64,000 nucleotides of DNA from Raphanus sativus (taxonomy: Eukaryota; Streptophyta; Magnoliopsida; Brassicales; Brassicaceae): positions 9,114,001 through 9,178,000 of the forward strand of contig NC_079516.1 of NCBI RefSeq assembly GCF_000801105.2. The letters run 5' to 3'. Positions 23,697-35,070 of the stretch are shown here, piece by piece. The notes beneath the pieces were generated by a model. That model was not told the DNA's origin. It ran no database searches and was given only the letters and a program-made list of their open reading frames with translations. Position 1 is the stretch's first letter. Each line of letters starts with the position of its first letter. Position numbers and translations under genes: made by a program.

Positions 23697-24258
23697 CCTA
23701 GGCTTGGGCGCTCGGTAATCCGTTCGGTTTCGGTCCAGTTGATTTGGATTTTTGGCGCTATGTTCAGAAGTCCTATTCGAATTTTACTAATTATTGGATC
23801 GGGTTTGGTTCGGTTCCTTTCGGGTTCGGTCCGAATGTAACCACTATTTAAAATCGTCCAAAAATATATCTTTTAAACCTCAAAAATTGAAAAAAAATAT
23901 TCAAAACATATAAATTATTTACAAATCTAATTAAAATTAGTTAAACTATCTAAATTAACTAAAAATAAGTCACAATAACAAATAAAATAAACTATACAAA
24001 ATATTTTGAATATTCTAAAATCTAAATCACCTTAATAAATATAAAAACTTAACATATTTAACTAATTCATATATCTTTGGATCTTAATTCGGATTTCGAT
24101 TAAGGTTATAACCAAACTCCAAAGCACTAAGCTCATAAGTCTTGTTCGGATATTTTTGTGTAATAATTCAGATTCGGTTTTGGTTTTGGTTTTGGTTTTT
24201 CCAGTTCAAATTTAGGTAGGTATTTTAGATAGGTAAAAACGCCCGGTCTAATCCTACC
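23697..24258. repeat. Inverted-repeat non-coding element, about 560 bp
   Basis: The left end CTAGGCTTGGGCGCTCGG is mirrored imperfectly by the right end (GCCCGGTCTAATCCTACC). Runs of TTCGGTT-type words occur inside both ends. It can fold back and has no open frame of note. The superfamily is not determined. Confidence 0.5.
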
Positions 24259-24750
24259 TCTCCATTTTCCACCGAAGAAAACCCATTTTGTGATTTATAA
24301 AATGATGATTAATTAATGAAATAAAGGGTGTAAGCAATATAAAAATGATGATTAATTAAATATGTGAACGAACAAAAGTAGCCCTGCGGAACAAACTCAT
24401 TATTATAAAATAGTAGAATACAACATGTTCCCTGTCTATGTTCACGCGTCTCGGAAAGAGAAAGAGATAGAGAGAGTGTGTAGGGGAAAAGTGACTATTT
24501 CAACCCGAACAATTTCGATCGTGCCAAATACGACCCGAACAAATGATCAGTGCCAAATACGACCTGAACTTAACTAAAATTCCAAAAAACTATCCGAACT
24601 TCTTAAAAATGTGTCTAAATCTACATTGATTCTAATAGAAGTTAGTCAACCGTTAATAAGATAAAACGATGTCGTTTTGATATACAAGAAAAAATGTCTA
24701 TTTCGATCTAAACGATTTCGGTGGTGCCAAATACGACCCGAACATATGGT

Positions 24751-24850
24751 NNNNNNNNNNNNNNNNNNNNNNNNNNNNNNNNNNNNNNNNNNNNNNNNNN
24801 NNNNNNNNNNNNNNNNNNNNNNNNNNNNNNNNNNNNNNNNNNNNNNNNNN
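24751..24850. other. Assembly gap (100 N)
   Basis: Exactly 100 N lie inside the left inverted repeat arm. The round number suggests a placeholder of unknown true length. Confidence 0.95.
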
Positions 24851-25475
24851 TTATTCATAAGGATATAAATGATATTAACCATTAAATAATTTTAAATTCA
24901 TTTGTTTGTTTTAGTTAATTTGTAAATTTTATTCATTAAGGGTAGTATCGATATTAACCAGTCTAACTTTTAACGTGAGAGCTTCGTTGCGAAAAATTAC
25001 TTCGCAAATAATATTATAGAAGATTTAAACTTTCTATGATTTTGTTACATACATTAACAATTACTGGACACAGTATTCTGTTCTTACTTCACCATCTCAT
25101 TAGCTTCTTTGAACTTTGACTGGATTTGAATGATTTTTTCCACAATTCTGCATCTCAACATTTGAGAACAGATATATAATTGGGTTCAGTCAGAAGATCC
25201 AAAATCACACTTTTATTCAGAAATCAGAGATTAGTTGAATGAAAGAACTTGTTAGAGCCTTCAAGTCTATCCAATCACACCTGCAAAAGAAACATGACAT
25301 CTAATTTAAGTATAAGTATTGTACATGTTGTATCTTCATGTAGCTTAGTGGTTGATTATTGATTATGTATATATTGTGTCACGATTTCAAATCTTATCCA
25401 ATTTTCTTTTAACAAAGAGAGTCAAAATGATGACATTTTGATGAAAATTGATTTGGTTTTTGTTAAGCTAGATGA

Positions 25476-25775
25476 TCTTCACAATTAAAATCAATTGGTG
25501 ATAAGAGAAGTGGCCATCCACTTTATATATTACTAAAAATTCTTGTGGGATACTTTGTGTCTAATACGCCTCCTCGAGATGATGGCTCTCTGAGCGTCAG
25601 TCTCGGAATGCTCGGACAAATATCGATGAGTCAACTTTGGGCCAAATCGATGTGGATCGGGTTGGATTGCGTGGATCGAACTATGATACCATGTTAAGCT
25701 AGATGAGCTTCACACTTAAAACCAATTAGTGATAAGAAGAGTGATCCATTCACCTTATATATTACTAAGGATCTC
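25476..25775. repeat. Pair of direct repeats, about 75 bp each
   Basis: Two copies of a segment containing TTAAGCTAGATGATCTTCAC (variant in the second copy) and CACCTTATATATTACTAA-type sequence start near 25464 and 25694. They flank a GC-richer core with CGATGTGGATCGGGTTGG. The unit resembles a common Brassicaceae dispersed repeat; the family is not assigned. Confidence 0.5.
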
Positions 25776-25805
25776 TTCCAACTATCGATGTGGGACACTT
25801 TGTAT

Positions 25806-26498
25806 CTTTTTTTTTGTCATCAAAATACAGACTCATATTGACTCTGTACACCAAACTGGTAGCTCTGCATCCATGTGAATGACAAAAGACGATTGTTGTC
25901 TGGCACTGCGTGCTAAACGATCCGCCTTTGAATTTGCCGTCCTTGGTACATGAATGAGCTGTGAGCTATGGAAACTACTTTGTAAACTCCTGATATCCGC
26001 CAGATAACTTGCAAACGCCGGCCACTCTTCTGGTTCCGAAACCATCTTCACCAATTGAGAACAATCCGTTGCAAACGTAACCTGATACTGTCGTAAATTC
26101 CTCATACATTCCATTGCCCAAATCAATGCTTCCACCTCCGAGTGAAGGGGAGACATACTTGCCCGAACATTTCGTGCCCCCATTAAACCCTCATATCCTT
26201 CCAGAGTACTAAACCAACCTTGTCCCGAGAATGAATCCTTATCCTTCCACGAGCCATCTGTGAAGCACCATCTCCCTGGGATTGAGGGAGGCTGATGCAC
26301 TTGTGGTAGTATGGATTGTCGGATAGTCAAATCTTGTGCCGCAGCCCACATAGTAGATTCCGTTTCTGCCAACTTTAGTGTATCCATGGGATCAATATCC
26401 AGGTTACTAAAAACCTTGTTGTTCCTTGCTTTCCAAATATACCATAGGATCCATGCAAACTGATGATCATTCATCTTGGGTAAAACTCTCCAGAATAT
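25806..26498 (-). pseudogene. 5'-truncated LINE ORF2 end: RNase H domain
   Basis: The minus-strand frame 26474-25833 (213 codons), extending in frame to about 26498, starts in the LINE region reading FWRVLPKMNDHQFAWILWYIW. It then carries a complete-looking RNase H fold with the acidic residues in FTDGSW, SEVEALIWAM, ATDCSQL and ANSKADRLAR. An oligo-T at about 25810 on the plus strand would be the element's poly(A) tail. There is no endonuclease or RT, as expected from 5' truncation on insertion. The RNase H frame itself is intact, so the insertion is fairly young. Confidence 0.8.
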
Positions 26499-27513
26499 AA
26501 ACTAATTTTTGAAATATTTTTAGACATTTGAAATTATATAAACTAATTTTTTTTCATCTTATCCAATTTAAAACTTTGGTGATTGTTTATGTATATTTTA
26601 GTTATTGTGTAATATGTCCAATATTTTGAACAAGATATCTTAGTGAAAGAAGGTAAAAGGTCTCTTAACAATTTTGAACAAAATTTCAAAATATATAATA
26701 TTAACTTTGAAAATAATCCACTTAAGCTTAAAAAGTAAAAATAATCTATATAATAAATTCTTATAAATAACTTCAAAATTTTAGGTATATCTAAGATTGT
26801 GTAATTATAAATATTTTATTATTTATATTTAGTAAGATATAAGTTTATTAAAGATATTATAAGTAAAAACATGTTATGTATTTATATAAATCAGAAAAAA
26901 TTATCACCAAAGTTTTAAAATTGAATATGACGAAAAAAGTAGTTTATATAAATTTCAAATTTGTAACAATATTTCAAAAAGTTATTTTTATCTTGTTAAT
27001 AGTTGACTAATTTATGTTAGAGTCAATGTAGATTTATGCATATTTTAAAAAGTTCAAGTAATTTTTTTAATTATAATTGAGTTCATGTCGTATCTGGCAC
27101 CGATCATGTGTTCGGGTCGTATTTGGCACCACCAAAATTGTTTGAGTCGAAATAGGCATTTTTCACCGTGTATCAGAACGACGTCGTTTTATCTTATTAA
27201 TGGTTGACTAACTTCTGTTAGAGTCAATGTAGATTTAGGCATATTTTAAGAAGTTTGGGTAGATTTTTTGAATTTTAATTAAGTTCAGGTCGTATTTGGC
27301 ACTGACCATTTGTTCGGGTTATATTTAGCACGATAGAAATTGTTCGGGTCAGAATAGGCACTTTTTCCCGTGTGCAGTGTGTACGTCCAAATCTATCCAC
27401 CCGTCACTTCGCTGTCATTAAAAACCGGAAGCCCGACCCGGATCCGATTTCTCAGAATCTCCAATACCACCCAAATCTCTTCTCTCCCCTCCACTCTGAA
27501 GAACTGGGAAAAA

Positions 27514-29209
27514 ATGTACTCGGCGATTCGGTCGCTTCCTCTCGACGGCGGTGAGTACCATGGACCCCTTGACGGTACTAATCTTCCCGGCGACGCCTGT
27601 TTGGTCTTAACCACTGACCCCAAACCTCGTCTCCGGTGGACAGCGGAGCTCCATGAGAGGTTCGTTGACGCCGTCACGCAGCTCGGCGGTCCCGACAGTG
27701 AGTGTTCTTTTCTAACCCTCTCTTAGTTTTGTTAACTGTCTTTTTTTTTGGATCTTGTCTTAATGAAATGTGAGCTTAAGTGAAAGTCTGTTGCTCTTTA
27801 TTGTTCATTAGATAGAGTTGTAAGAATATGTTTTTTTTTTTACTAATTGTTACTTGATTTAGTGAAGTTTATTTTACTTTGAGGCTTGAATCGTTTTCTT
27901 AAAAGATCTGTTACAAATAGGAAGATTTTGCTGCAGTCTGTAAATTCATTTTCCTTTTTTTAGAATTATAGTCAAGAGAATTTCATTTAAGCAGTGTCAG
28001 TATCAGCTTTGAAATTTTGTTTTTTTTTTGGTTTGAATCTTGTAGTTAAAGATTCTATCTTCTTCCTTTTTTGCTGACACTTGTTAATAGAGACCCACCC
28101 TTGTGACTTTTATCTTTATATAGAAGCCACACCAAAAACTATCATGAGAACAATGGGAGTGAAAGGCCTCACCCTCTACCACCTCAAATCACATCTCCAG
28201 GTTTCTCTCCCTTGTTTATCTGCTTTCTAATAAATCGTTCCCATGTTTGATGGTGTTATGCTTCTCAGCCTTTGTATGTGTTTTGCCCTGACAGAAATTC
28301 CGGCTAGGGAGGCAAGCTTGCAAAGAATCAACTGAAAACTCCAAGGATGGTAATGACAAACAACTTTTCACTTCTTCTTCTTGGTCTCTAGTATCTCTCT
28401 TTGTCTTCAAATTTTGATGAATCTCAGTTGTCTGTGCAAACTCTCGTGAGCTCCATTGAATATTCTATGAACTTGATGCTGCAGCTTCTTGTGTTGGGGA
28501 GAGTCAGGACACAGGTTCATCTTCATCGTCATCACTTAGAATGGCAAAGCAGGAGCAGAACGAGTAGGGTTTCCTTACTGTTTTCTGCTGGCTACTATTA
28601 CAATTTTATAATACCTCTGTATTTGTTTTGCGAACCCAGCAGTGGTTACCAAGTCACTGAAGCTCTACGCGCTCAAATGGAAGTCCAAAGAAGACTACAC
28701 GAGCAATTGGAGGTTAGGGTTCCTTCCCTTCCCCTCTCTCTTTCTTCTTTTTGAAGATGCAAACCTTTTGATTGGTGTTTTTTTTTTTGTACGGGCAGGT
28801 ACAACGGAGACTCCAGCTGAGGATAGAGGCACAAGGGAAGTACCTACAATCGATTCTTGAGAAAGCTTGCAAGGCCTTTGACGACCAAGCTGCTGCTTTA
28901 ACCGGCCTGGAGGCAGCTAGGGAAGAGCTATCAGAGCTAGCCATCAAAGTCTCCAACACCAGCTCTCAAGGTACAGGAGCACTCCCGTTCTTCGATGCAA
29001 CAAAGATGATGATGATGCCATCTTTGTCTGAGCTTGCAGTAGCAGTAGACCACAAAAACAACATCGCAACCAACTGCTCAGTTGAAAGCTCTCTGACTTC
29101 TAACACCAATGGTAGCTCGGCGGCATCCATGAAGAAGCGGCACCGTGGAGACGATGTAGGCCTAGGGTATGAGGCAGGGTGGGTTTTGCCTAGTAGTACC
29201 ATTGGATAA
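27514..29209 (+). CDS. UNE16: MYB-CC (GARP) transcription factor, UNE16-like, six exons, 291 aa
   Basis: Nuclear DNA-binding regulator of the MYB-CC group (PHR1 relatives). Exons by splice consensus and frame are 27514-27697, 28124-28200, 28295-28349, 28485-28563, 28643-28712 and 28799-29209. The fifth acceptor could instead be three bases earlier. The SHAQKYF-type MYB domain spans exons 1-3 (PRLRWTAELHERFVDAVTQL, then TPKTIMRTMGVKGLTLYHLK, then SHLQKFRLG). The coiled-coil CC box spans exons 5-6 (VTEALRAQMEVQRRLHEQLE, then VQRRLQLRIEAQGKYLQSIL). From memory it is very close to Arabidopsis UNE16 (At4g13640) along its length, including the start MYSAIRSLPLDGG and the end PSSTIG. No break is seen. 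A long-inverted-repeat transposon ends about 145 bp before the start codon, so upstream regulation may be altered. Confidence 0.92.
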
Positions 29210-29702
29210 AAGAAAGTTTAGGACCGAAGATATCAACTTGGGTGGGGGAAAAGGTAGAGATAAGATTTAACTCTTCTTTACTTTGCTTTTGGAAGGAGGG
29301 ATTGTATTATTCGATACAAAACTTTGTTCATCAACATTTCATTGTTAGCCTACTTATGTTTGTATATATTTGACCTTTGCCTTTTGTTATTTATTGTCTT
29401 CAACTAAAAGGGGTTGGAGGCCAAAAAAACTATAAATAAACAAATAAGATAAGGATAAATACATTGAAATGATCAAAGTGTCATCAAACTTTTTGAGTCT
29501 TTTACTTTGCTTCTATACGTAATGCCTTTCCTCATGATTCTTTATGCTTTACTTAATAAGCTACGCCTTGTCCCTCTCATACAACTTTTGCATCGAACAT
29601 CAAAATTAACATGAGGGAGTTCTTGTTTTTCTTTTCATAACTTTTTTCTCTGTCTATTTGGTTTAACACGTACTTTTGAAATACAAAAATCGCGTAGGAA
29701 GC
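29210..29702. other. Intergenic DNA between the MYB and EF-hand genes
   Basis: This stretch should hold the 3' UTR of the MYB gene (from 29210) and the promoter and leader of the EF-hand gene. No other element is recognised. Confidence 0.6.
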
Positions 29703-30761
29703 ATGCTCTGCTGCTGCGTTAACTCGGGGAGCAACAAGAAGTTTGCTGAGCTGGACGCAAAGCTTGAACGGAAAATGGTAGAGAGCCGGAGATATTATCC
29801 GGGACACCGGAGTTTAAAGTCCATCGATTCAGTAATCATGAAGTTTCCTAAGCTAAGAGAAGGATTAAGAAACATCAGAAGCGTCTTCGAATCTTATGGT
29901 AACGTTTTCTTGAATCTTTTAAGATTCAAACCGGTTTAGAGATTTTTTTTTTTTTACATTTTTTTTGGTTTCTAAAATTCTGCAGATAAAGATGGAAACG
30001 GGACAATCGATATGGAGGAGCTTAAGAAATGCTTAGAGGAACTAAAGCTGATGAGTTTGTCGGAAGAAGAAGTGAAAGGCTTATACGGATGGTGTGATGT
30101 TGATGGAAGCAAAGGGATACAGTTCAATGAGTTTATAGTCCTTCTTTGTCTCATTTATCTTCTAGCTAAACCTTCATCTAAATCAAGCGTGGTAATAATC
30201 AACAAGACGTGAGGATAGATAGATAAATTGATTTTATGTCTTAACTAAAAAAGCAACTAAGTTATCTTGTGTTTCTTAGGAGGAATCAAGAGAGAGGGAT
30301 CCGAAGTTGGTTGAATCCATATTTGATCCAATAGTGGAAGTGTTCTTGTTCTTGGACAAAGATGGTAAAGGGAAACTGAACAAGGCTGATGTGACAAAGT
30401 CATTGAATAACGAAGACTATCCGCTAGAGAGGTCTCCTAAACATGTCACCAACTTGAGATTCGGTACGTAACAAGCTCTTGACTATGCTATTTTTTCAGA
30501 TGAAATGGGTTGATTACTCATCGGATTCTATCTTTCCTCTGGTTGTTGTTGTTGTTTTGTTTGTGTGGTGCAGAAGAAATGGATTGGGGAAGAAAAGGGA
30601 AAGTGGGGTTTAGAGAGTTTCTATTTGCTTTCATGAGTTGGGTGGGTCTTGATGACGCAGATGATTATATCAGTGGGCTTATTGCAAAAGTGACTCAAAA
30701 CTTGAATTCAAACAGAAAACTAACCTTTTCTTTTGACTCATTTTTTTTTTTGAGTTTTTAA
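29703..30761 (+). CDS. CML22: CML22-like EF-hand calcium-binding protein; 3' end replaced by a MULE terminus
   Basis: Calcium-sensor-type protein. Exons are 29703-29898, 29986-30191, 30280-30463 and 30574-30761; phases agree throughout (257 codons). EF1 (DKDGNGTIDMEE) and EF2 (DVDGSKGIQFNE) are canonical. EF3 (DKDGKGKLNKAD) ends in D, and EF4 (DWGRKGKVGFRE) is degenerate. The N-terminus is cysteine-rich (MLCCC). From memory it resembles Arabidopsis CML22. A MULE begins at 30675, directly after codons for D-D-Y-I-S. The copied target TATATCAGT reappears at 36007-36015, followed by AGC TAA, so the original protein ended one serine later. The present frame instead adds 28 residues encoded by the transposon end before a stop. 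Whether this altered tail is expressed is unknown. Confidence 0.85.
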
Positions 30762-31189
30762 CCCCACATCTGCATTTTATCTACGAAAATGCCATTAACC
30801 CTTTTTTTTTTTTTTTTTCGAAAATGGCTTCTTTACTGTCTCAACCTCATTTTCTTCAAGTATTTACAATATTGCCACTGCCATGAATAGTGGGAACAAC
30901 CTTGTACGAACTGTTTGGAGCTTTTAATGCCCTTTAATGCACGTAAATCTCTTTACACTCTCTCTGTTTCAATTGTTATGAACTAAAAACAACATTTCTT
31001 TCACTTTCTCTCCATATTCATCCAAAAAACTGAAGCTTTTGATTCAAAATTGTTTGGAGCCATATTTCTTTCGTTTTGACTTACGGTTGCTTTCGTTTGA
31101 GGTTCTGGGTGGTTGGAGAAGACCCTGTGTGCAAACAAAGTCATCTCACCTAGTTGAAGGTACGAATTTGAATTTTTTTCAAAATCTGT

Positions 31190-32040
31190 TCGCGTAGAAG
31201 ACTTACAAGTAAGTCATCTGTATGTAGAAGACTTACTGATGAGTCTTCTGGTCAAACGGACGACTTAAACTAAGTCGTCCAGCTTTGTTTGGTGAAAAAA
31301 AACAGTCCAGACGACTTATATATAAGTCGTCTACGAGAAACAGGCTAGTTTTGCATTTGACCGAATCGTGTCAGATCTTTGACTATTTCTGGACGACTTA
31401 TAATTCAGTCGTCTCTCGGAAAGTTAAAATTTCAATATTTTATTAAACTAGACGACTTACGTGTAAGTCGTCTTAGGTTAGTTTTGTAGTTGAAAAATAA
31501 AACTTCATAATTTAATTTTTACCAGACGACATAATATAAAGTCGTCCCGTCAGAAGACTTAATTTAAAGTCGTCCGGGGAAAGCAAAGTCGTCCAGAATT
31601 TTCCCAATTAAGTCGTCCAAACCTTGCTTATCCCGGACGACCTTAAATTAAGTCGTCTAGCTGGACGACTTTTAGTTAAGTCGTCTGGAGAAAGTTAAAT
31701 TTCAAGTTTTATTTTTCAATTACAAAACTAACCTGGGACGACTTACGTGTAAGTCGTCTAGTTTGAATAAAATATTGAAATTTTTACTTTCCAGAGACGA
31801 CTGATTTATAAGTCGTCCAGAAATAGTCAAAGATCTGACACGATTCGGTCAAATGCAAAACTAGCCCGTTTTTCGTAGACGACTTATATATAAGTCGTCT
31901 GAATTTTTTTTTTAACAAACAAAGCCGGACGACTTAGAATTAAGTCGTCCCTTTTAATTTTCAATTGCAAAAGTGACCTCTTTAGACGACTTACCTTTAA
32001 GTCTTCTGGACGACTTAAATCTAAGTCGTCTGCGATAATG
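31190..32040. repeat. Left subterminal palindrome array and about 233-bp foldback of the MULE
   Basis: Many copies of GACGACTTA followed within a few bases by TAAGTCGTC form short palindromes. In addition, about 31270-31503 and about 31704-31936 are long inverted copies (CCGAATCGTGTCAGATCTTT in one arm, its complement in the other) separated by about 200 bp. The array lies between a splice-donor-like GAAG/GTACGA (about 31159) and the acceptor before the transposase ATG, so it may sit in a 5' UTR intron. Confidence 0.85.
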
Positions 32041-32101
32041 TTTGTTGAACTTCTTCATTTTCTCTATGTTTACTAATGTGTTTTATTTTGAATATTTGCA
32101 G

Positions 32102-34518
32102 ATGATTTTTAAGTTACATGCAGTGTATGGAGAATGGTTGTTGAGAGATTTCCGTTGGGATTTTGTGGTTGATGATCTCAAAGGAGCAAGATTGTTTTTA
32201 TTGAATGAAGATTCAACACATGCTGAACTTGTTGCAATGGCTCAAGAAGATTATAACCTGGACATGAGATCAGTGACTGTGGAGATTAGCTACTCATTAC
32301 CAGCAGAAATGATGATGACTCCAAGCAGTCCTCCCATTCATGTTACAAGTGATAGACAAGTTCGAAACTTGCTCGAGATACTCAAAACGCATAGAGTATG
32401 TCTTTGTGTATCAAGCCGCAGCAAGGTGGAAACGGTTTCAGAGAAAAGAGAAGAAGCTGGTGATAATGATGAAGCTGGTGAATGGGAAGAAGATGTTGGT
32501 GATAATGATGAAGCTGGTGAATGGGAAGAAGATGTTGGTGATAATGATGAGGCTGATGAATGTTTTGAAGTTGGTGATAATGAGTCTGTTGAAGATGAAA
32601 ATCAAGATGGGGAGGAGGAAAATGGGGAGGAGGAAAATGGGGAGGAGGATGCTGATAACACTATTGTTGGTGAAACGGATCAGAATGGTGGGGATTACAG
32701 TCTTTATGGAAAGGTTCTAGATGAGGACGAGGAAGATGATGATAATATTTGTTTTGAAGAAATTGAAAAGACATATGCTAAGACAAATGCTATTGAAGGA
32801 GGAAAATCGGATTGTACCAGCATCTATGTCAACCAGAGTTTTGTTAGCAAGGATGCACTGCTTTCAGAGCTGCGGTTGACAGCAGTGAGGGGTAGGTTTT
32901 CTTTCAGAATATACAAATCAACAAAAACTCTCTTGTGGCAATATGTCGGGTTAGCGGTTGTGGATGGAAGATCAGAGCGAGTGTGAAACATGGGTCAAAC
33001 ACGTTTTGGGTAACAAAGTATGTGGAAAAACATTTATGCTCAATTGGAGACCGAATCGCTCAGCGGAGACACTGTACTCCAAAGTATGTTGGTAGTCTTT
33101 TCATTGATCGTGTTGGGATCATTGATGGGATAACTCCACAGCATATCACTGATGCAATGAAGAACATGTTTGGCATGACGCTTGATTACACCACTTCATA
33201 CAGAGCACTGTTATATGCACAGAAATTGGTGAGAGAATCAGCAGAAGAAGGGTATTCGCGTCTGCCTTCATATCTCGAGCAAATCTCCATTGCAAATCCT
33301 GATTCTATCACGGCTATAGAACTTGATTCTGAGAAAAGATTTAAGTATCTATTTCTCTCTTTTGGAGCTTCTATCAAAGGTTTTAAGTATCAGAGAAGGG
33401 TCATTGTGGTGGATGGAACTCACCTAAGTGGAAAGTATGGAGGTGTTATGTTAGTTGCAGCCGCACAAGATGGCAATTTTCAGATATTCCCATTGGCTTT
33501 TGGGATCGTGGATGCTGAAGATGAACCTTCTTGGGAATGGTTTTTCACAAAATTGGCTAGTTGTATATCTCATGACAAGCCTCTGGTGATAGTCTCTGAC
33601 CGGCACGCGGCCATTAAAAGTGCGTGTGAGAAGGTGTTTCCTTGGGCAACCGAGGAATATGTTATTATCACCTTCAAGATAACATTGTCAAAAAGTTTAA
33701 AGGGAAACATCTCATGTACTTGGTGAAAGGGGCTGCTTATGCGCACACGGTTCACGATTTTAACCGGTACATGGCTGAGATACGGAGTGCAAACCCGGAA
33801 CTTGCAACGTATTTGGAGAAGGCCGACGCCAAGCTATGGTCAAGGGTTTATTGTAAGGGGAACAGGTTCAACATAAAAACAAGCAACATCGCTGAATCTA
33901 TTAATTCCGCACTGAAGCGAGCAAGAGGATTTCCGATTCCGTTCCTGCTGGAGTTCATAAGGCAGAAGTTAGGAAAATGGTATTGGAAAAGGAGACAAGA
34001 TGCTTTGAGTCTCCCAACTGTACATAGCCGGGGTGTTGAATACTTGCTTGCTGTTCGATCAGAGATAGCGGATACGATGACGGTCGAACCAATTGATGGA
34101 TGGCGTTTCTTTGTCAAAGGTGGCAAAATGGACTGTGCGGTTGATTTGGAACATGTAAAGTGTGGTTGTGGTGTCTATGGAGTGTGAGAAAATACCTTGC
34201 TCTCATGCTATAGCAGCTGGAACACATGCTGGTGTGCATATCGACACACTTGTATGTCCACTTTACTCAAAGAATCATCTGTATGCAGGATACTCAGAGA
34301 ATATATATCCTATCGTGTCACAACATATTGAGGAACGAGAATGCTTTCCTCCAAACGTAAAGCGTGGTCCGGGAGACAGAAGAAATCAAGATGGCAATCT
34401 TGGTTGGAGCTATCTAGGATGAGGGGACACAACCCAGGAAGAAACACAGGGCACGGAGATGCTCAACTGCAAGGAAACTGGCCATACGAAACCACAATGT
34501 ACACAACCAGTTGACTAG
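32102..34518 (+). pseudogene. MULE (MuDR-type) transposase, broken by frameshifts
   Basis: The N-terminus (MIFKLHAVYGEWLLRDFRWD) resembles the PB1-like domain of plant MULE proteins. It is followed by an acidic region with a 13-residue repeat, then a MuDR N-terminal domain. The DDE core shows RRVIVVDGTHLSGKYGG, VIVSDRHAAIKSAC and NIAESINSALKRARG. A SWIM finger (KCGC, then IPCSHAIAAG) and a zinc-knuckle-like end (CKETGHTKPQC) follow. The frame changes near 32930 (a base seems missing before GTGGCA), near 33650, near 34180 and near 34465, so no full protein can be made. The start is likely ATG at 32102, right after an intron-like AG. Confidence 0.88.
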
Positions 34519-34519
34519 T

Positions 34520-35070
34520 TGTCCAGACGACCTAAATAAAGTCGTCCAGTCTTGATTACCCGTCCAGACGACTAATTTCTAAGTCGTCCAGTGTTTCGTC
34601 TACCTTCTACGAAGTCGTCCAGTGTATTAGACTACCTTCTACTATCCCTTCAAGTGTATTTTTTTAGACGACCTTTTACGAAGTCGTCCAGTGTATTTAA
34701 GTCGTCCAGTGTATTTAAGTCGTCCAGTGTTTAGACTACCTTCTACTATCCCTTCAAGTGTATTTTTTTTTAGACGACCTTTTACGAAGTCGTCCAGTGT
34801 ATTTTATTTTTAGACTACTTATTTTTTTTAGACGACCTTATTTGTAAGTCGTCCAGTGTATTTTATTTTTAGACTACCTTATTTTTTTTAGACGACCTTA
34901 TTTGTAAGTCGTCCAGCTGGAAAACCTTCCAGACGACTTATTTGTAAGTCGTCCAGCTGGAAAACCTTCCAGACGACTTATTTGTAAGTCGTCCAGCTGG
35001 AAAACCTTCCAGACGACTTATTTGTAAGTCGTCCAGCTGGAAAACCTTCCAGACGACTTATTTGTAAGTT
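34520..35070. repeat. Right subterminal palindrome array with 40-bp tandem repeat
   Basis: Repeated GTCGTCCAG and AGACGACTT words occur throughout. From 34889 to 35068 a unit of exactly 40 bp (AGACGACTTATTTGTAAGTC, then GTCCAGCTGGAAAACCTTCC) is repeated about 4.4 times. Each unit contains the GACGACTTA/TAAGTCGTC palindrome plus a CCAGCTGG palindrome. Confidence 0.9.

Larger units (their letters stand above)
24484..27369. mobile_element. Long-terminal-inverted-repeat element just upstream of the MYB gene; interrupted by an assembly gap
   Basis: The left end (GGGGAAAAGTGACTATTTC) and the reverse complement of the right end (GGGAAAAAGTGCCTATTCTG) begin inverted repeats that run for more than 260 bp. 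Each contains GTGCCAAATACGACCCGAAC-type words, and the right arm is itself internally duplicated at about 205-bp spacing. The flanks GTGTGTAG (24476-24483) and GTGTGCAG (27370-27377) look like an 8-bp target duplication with one change. Inside are a 5'-truncated LINE piece and direct repeats at 25476-25560 and 25694-25770. No transposase is visible, though the 100 N may hide sequence. Confidence 0.65.

Noticed and set aside
28714..29202. Minus-strand frames over the MYB gene
   Set aside because: Antisense to well-supported coding exons.
32340..32720. 126-codon frame in the MULE
   Set aside because: A shifted reading of the acidic repeat of the transposase.
34889..35068. CRISPR-like array (40-bp regular repeats)
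   Set aside because: Units are contiguous with no unique spacers and lie in a plant MULE.
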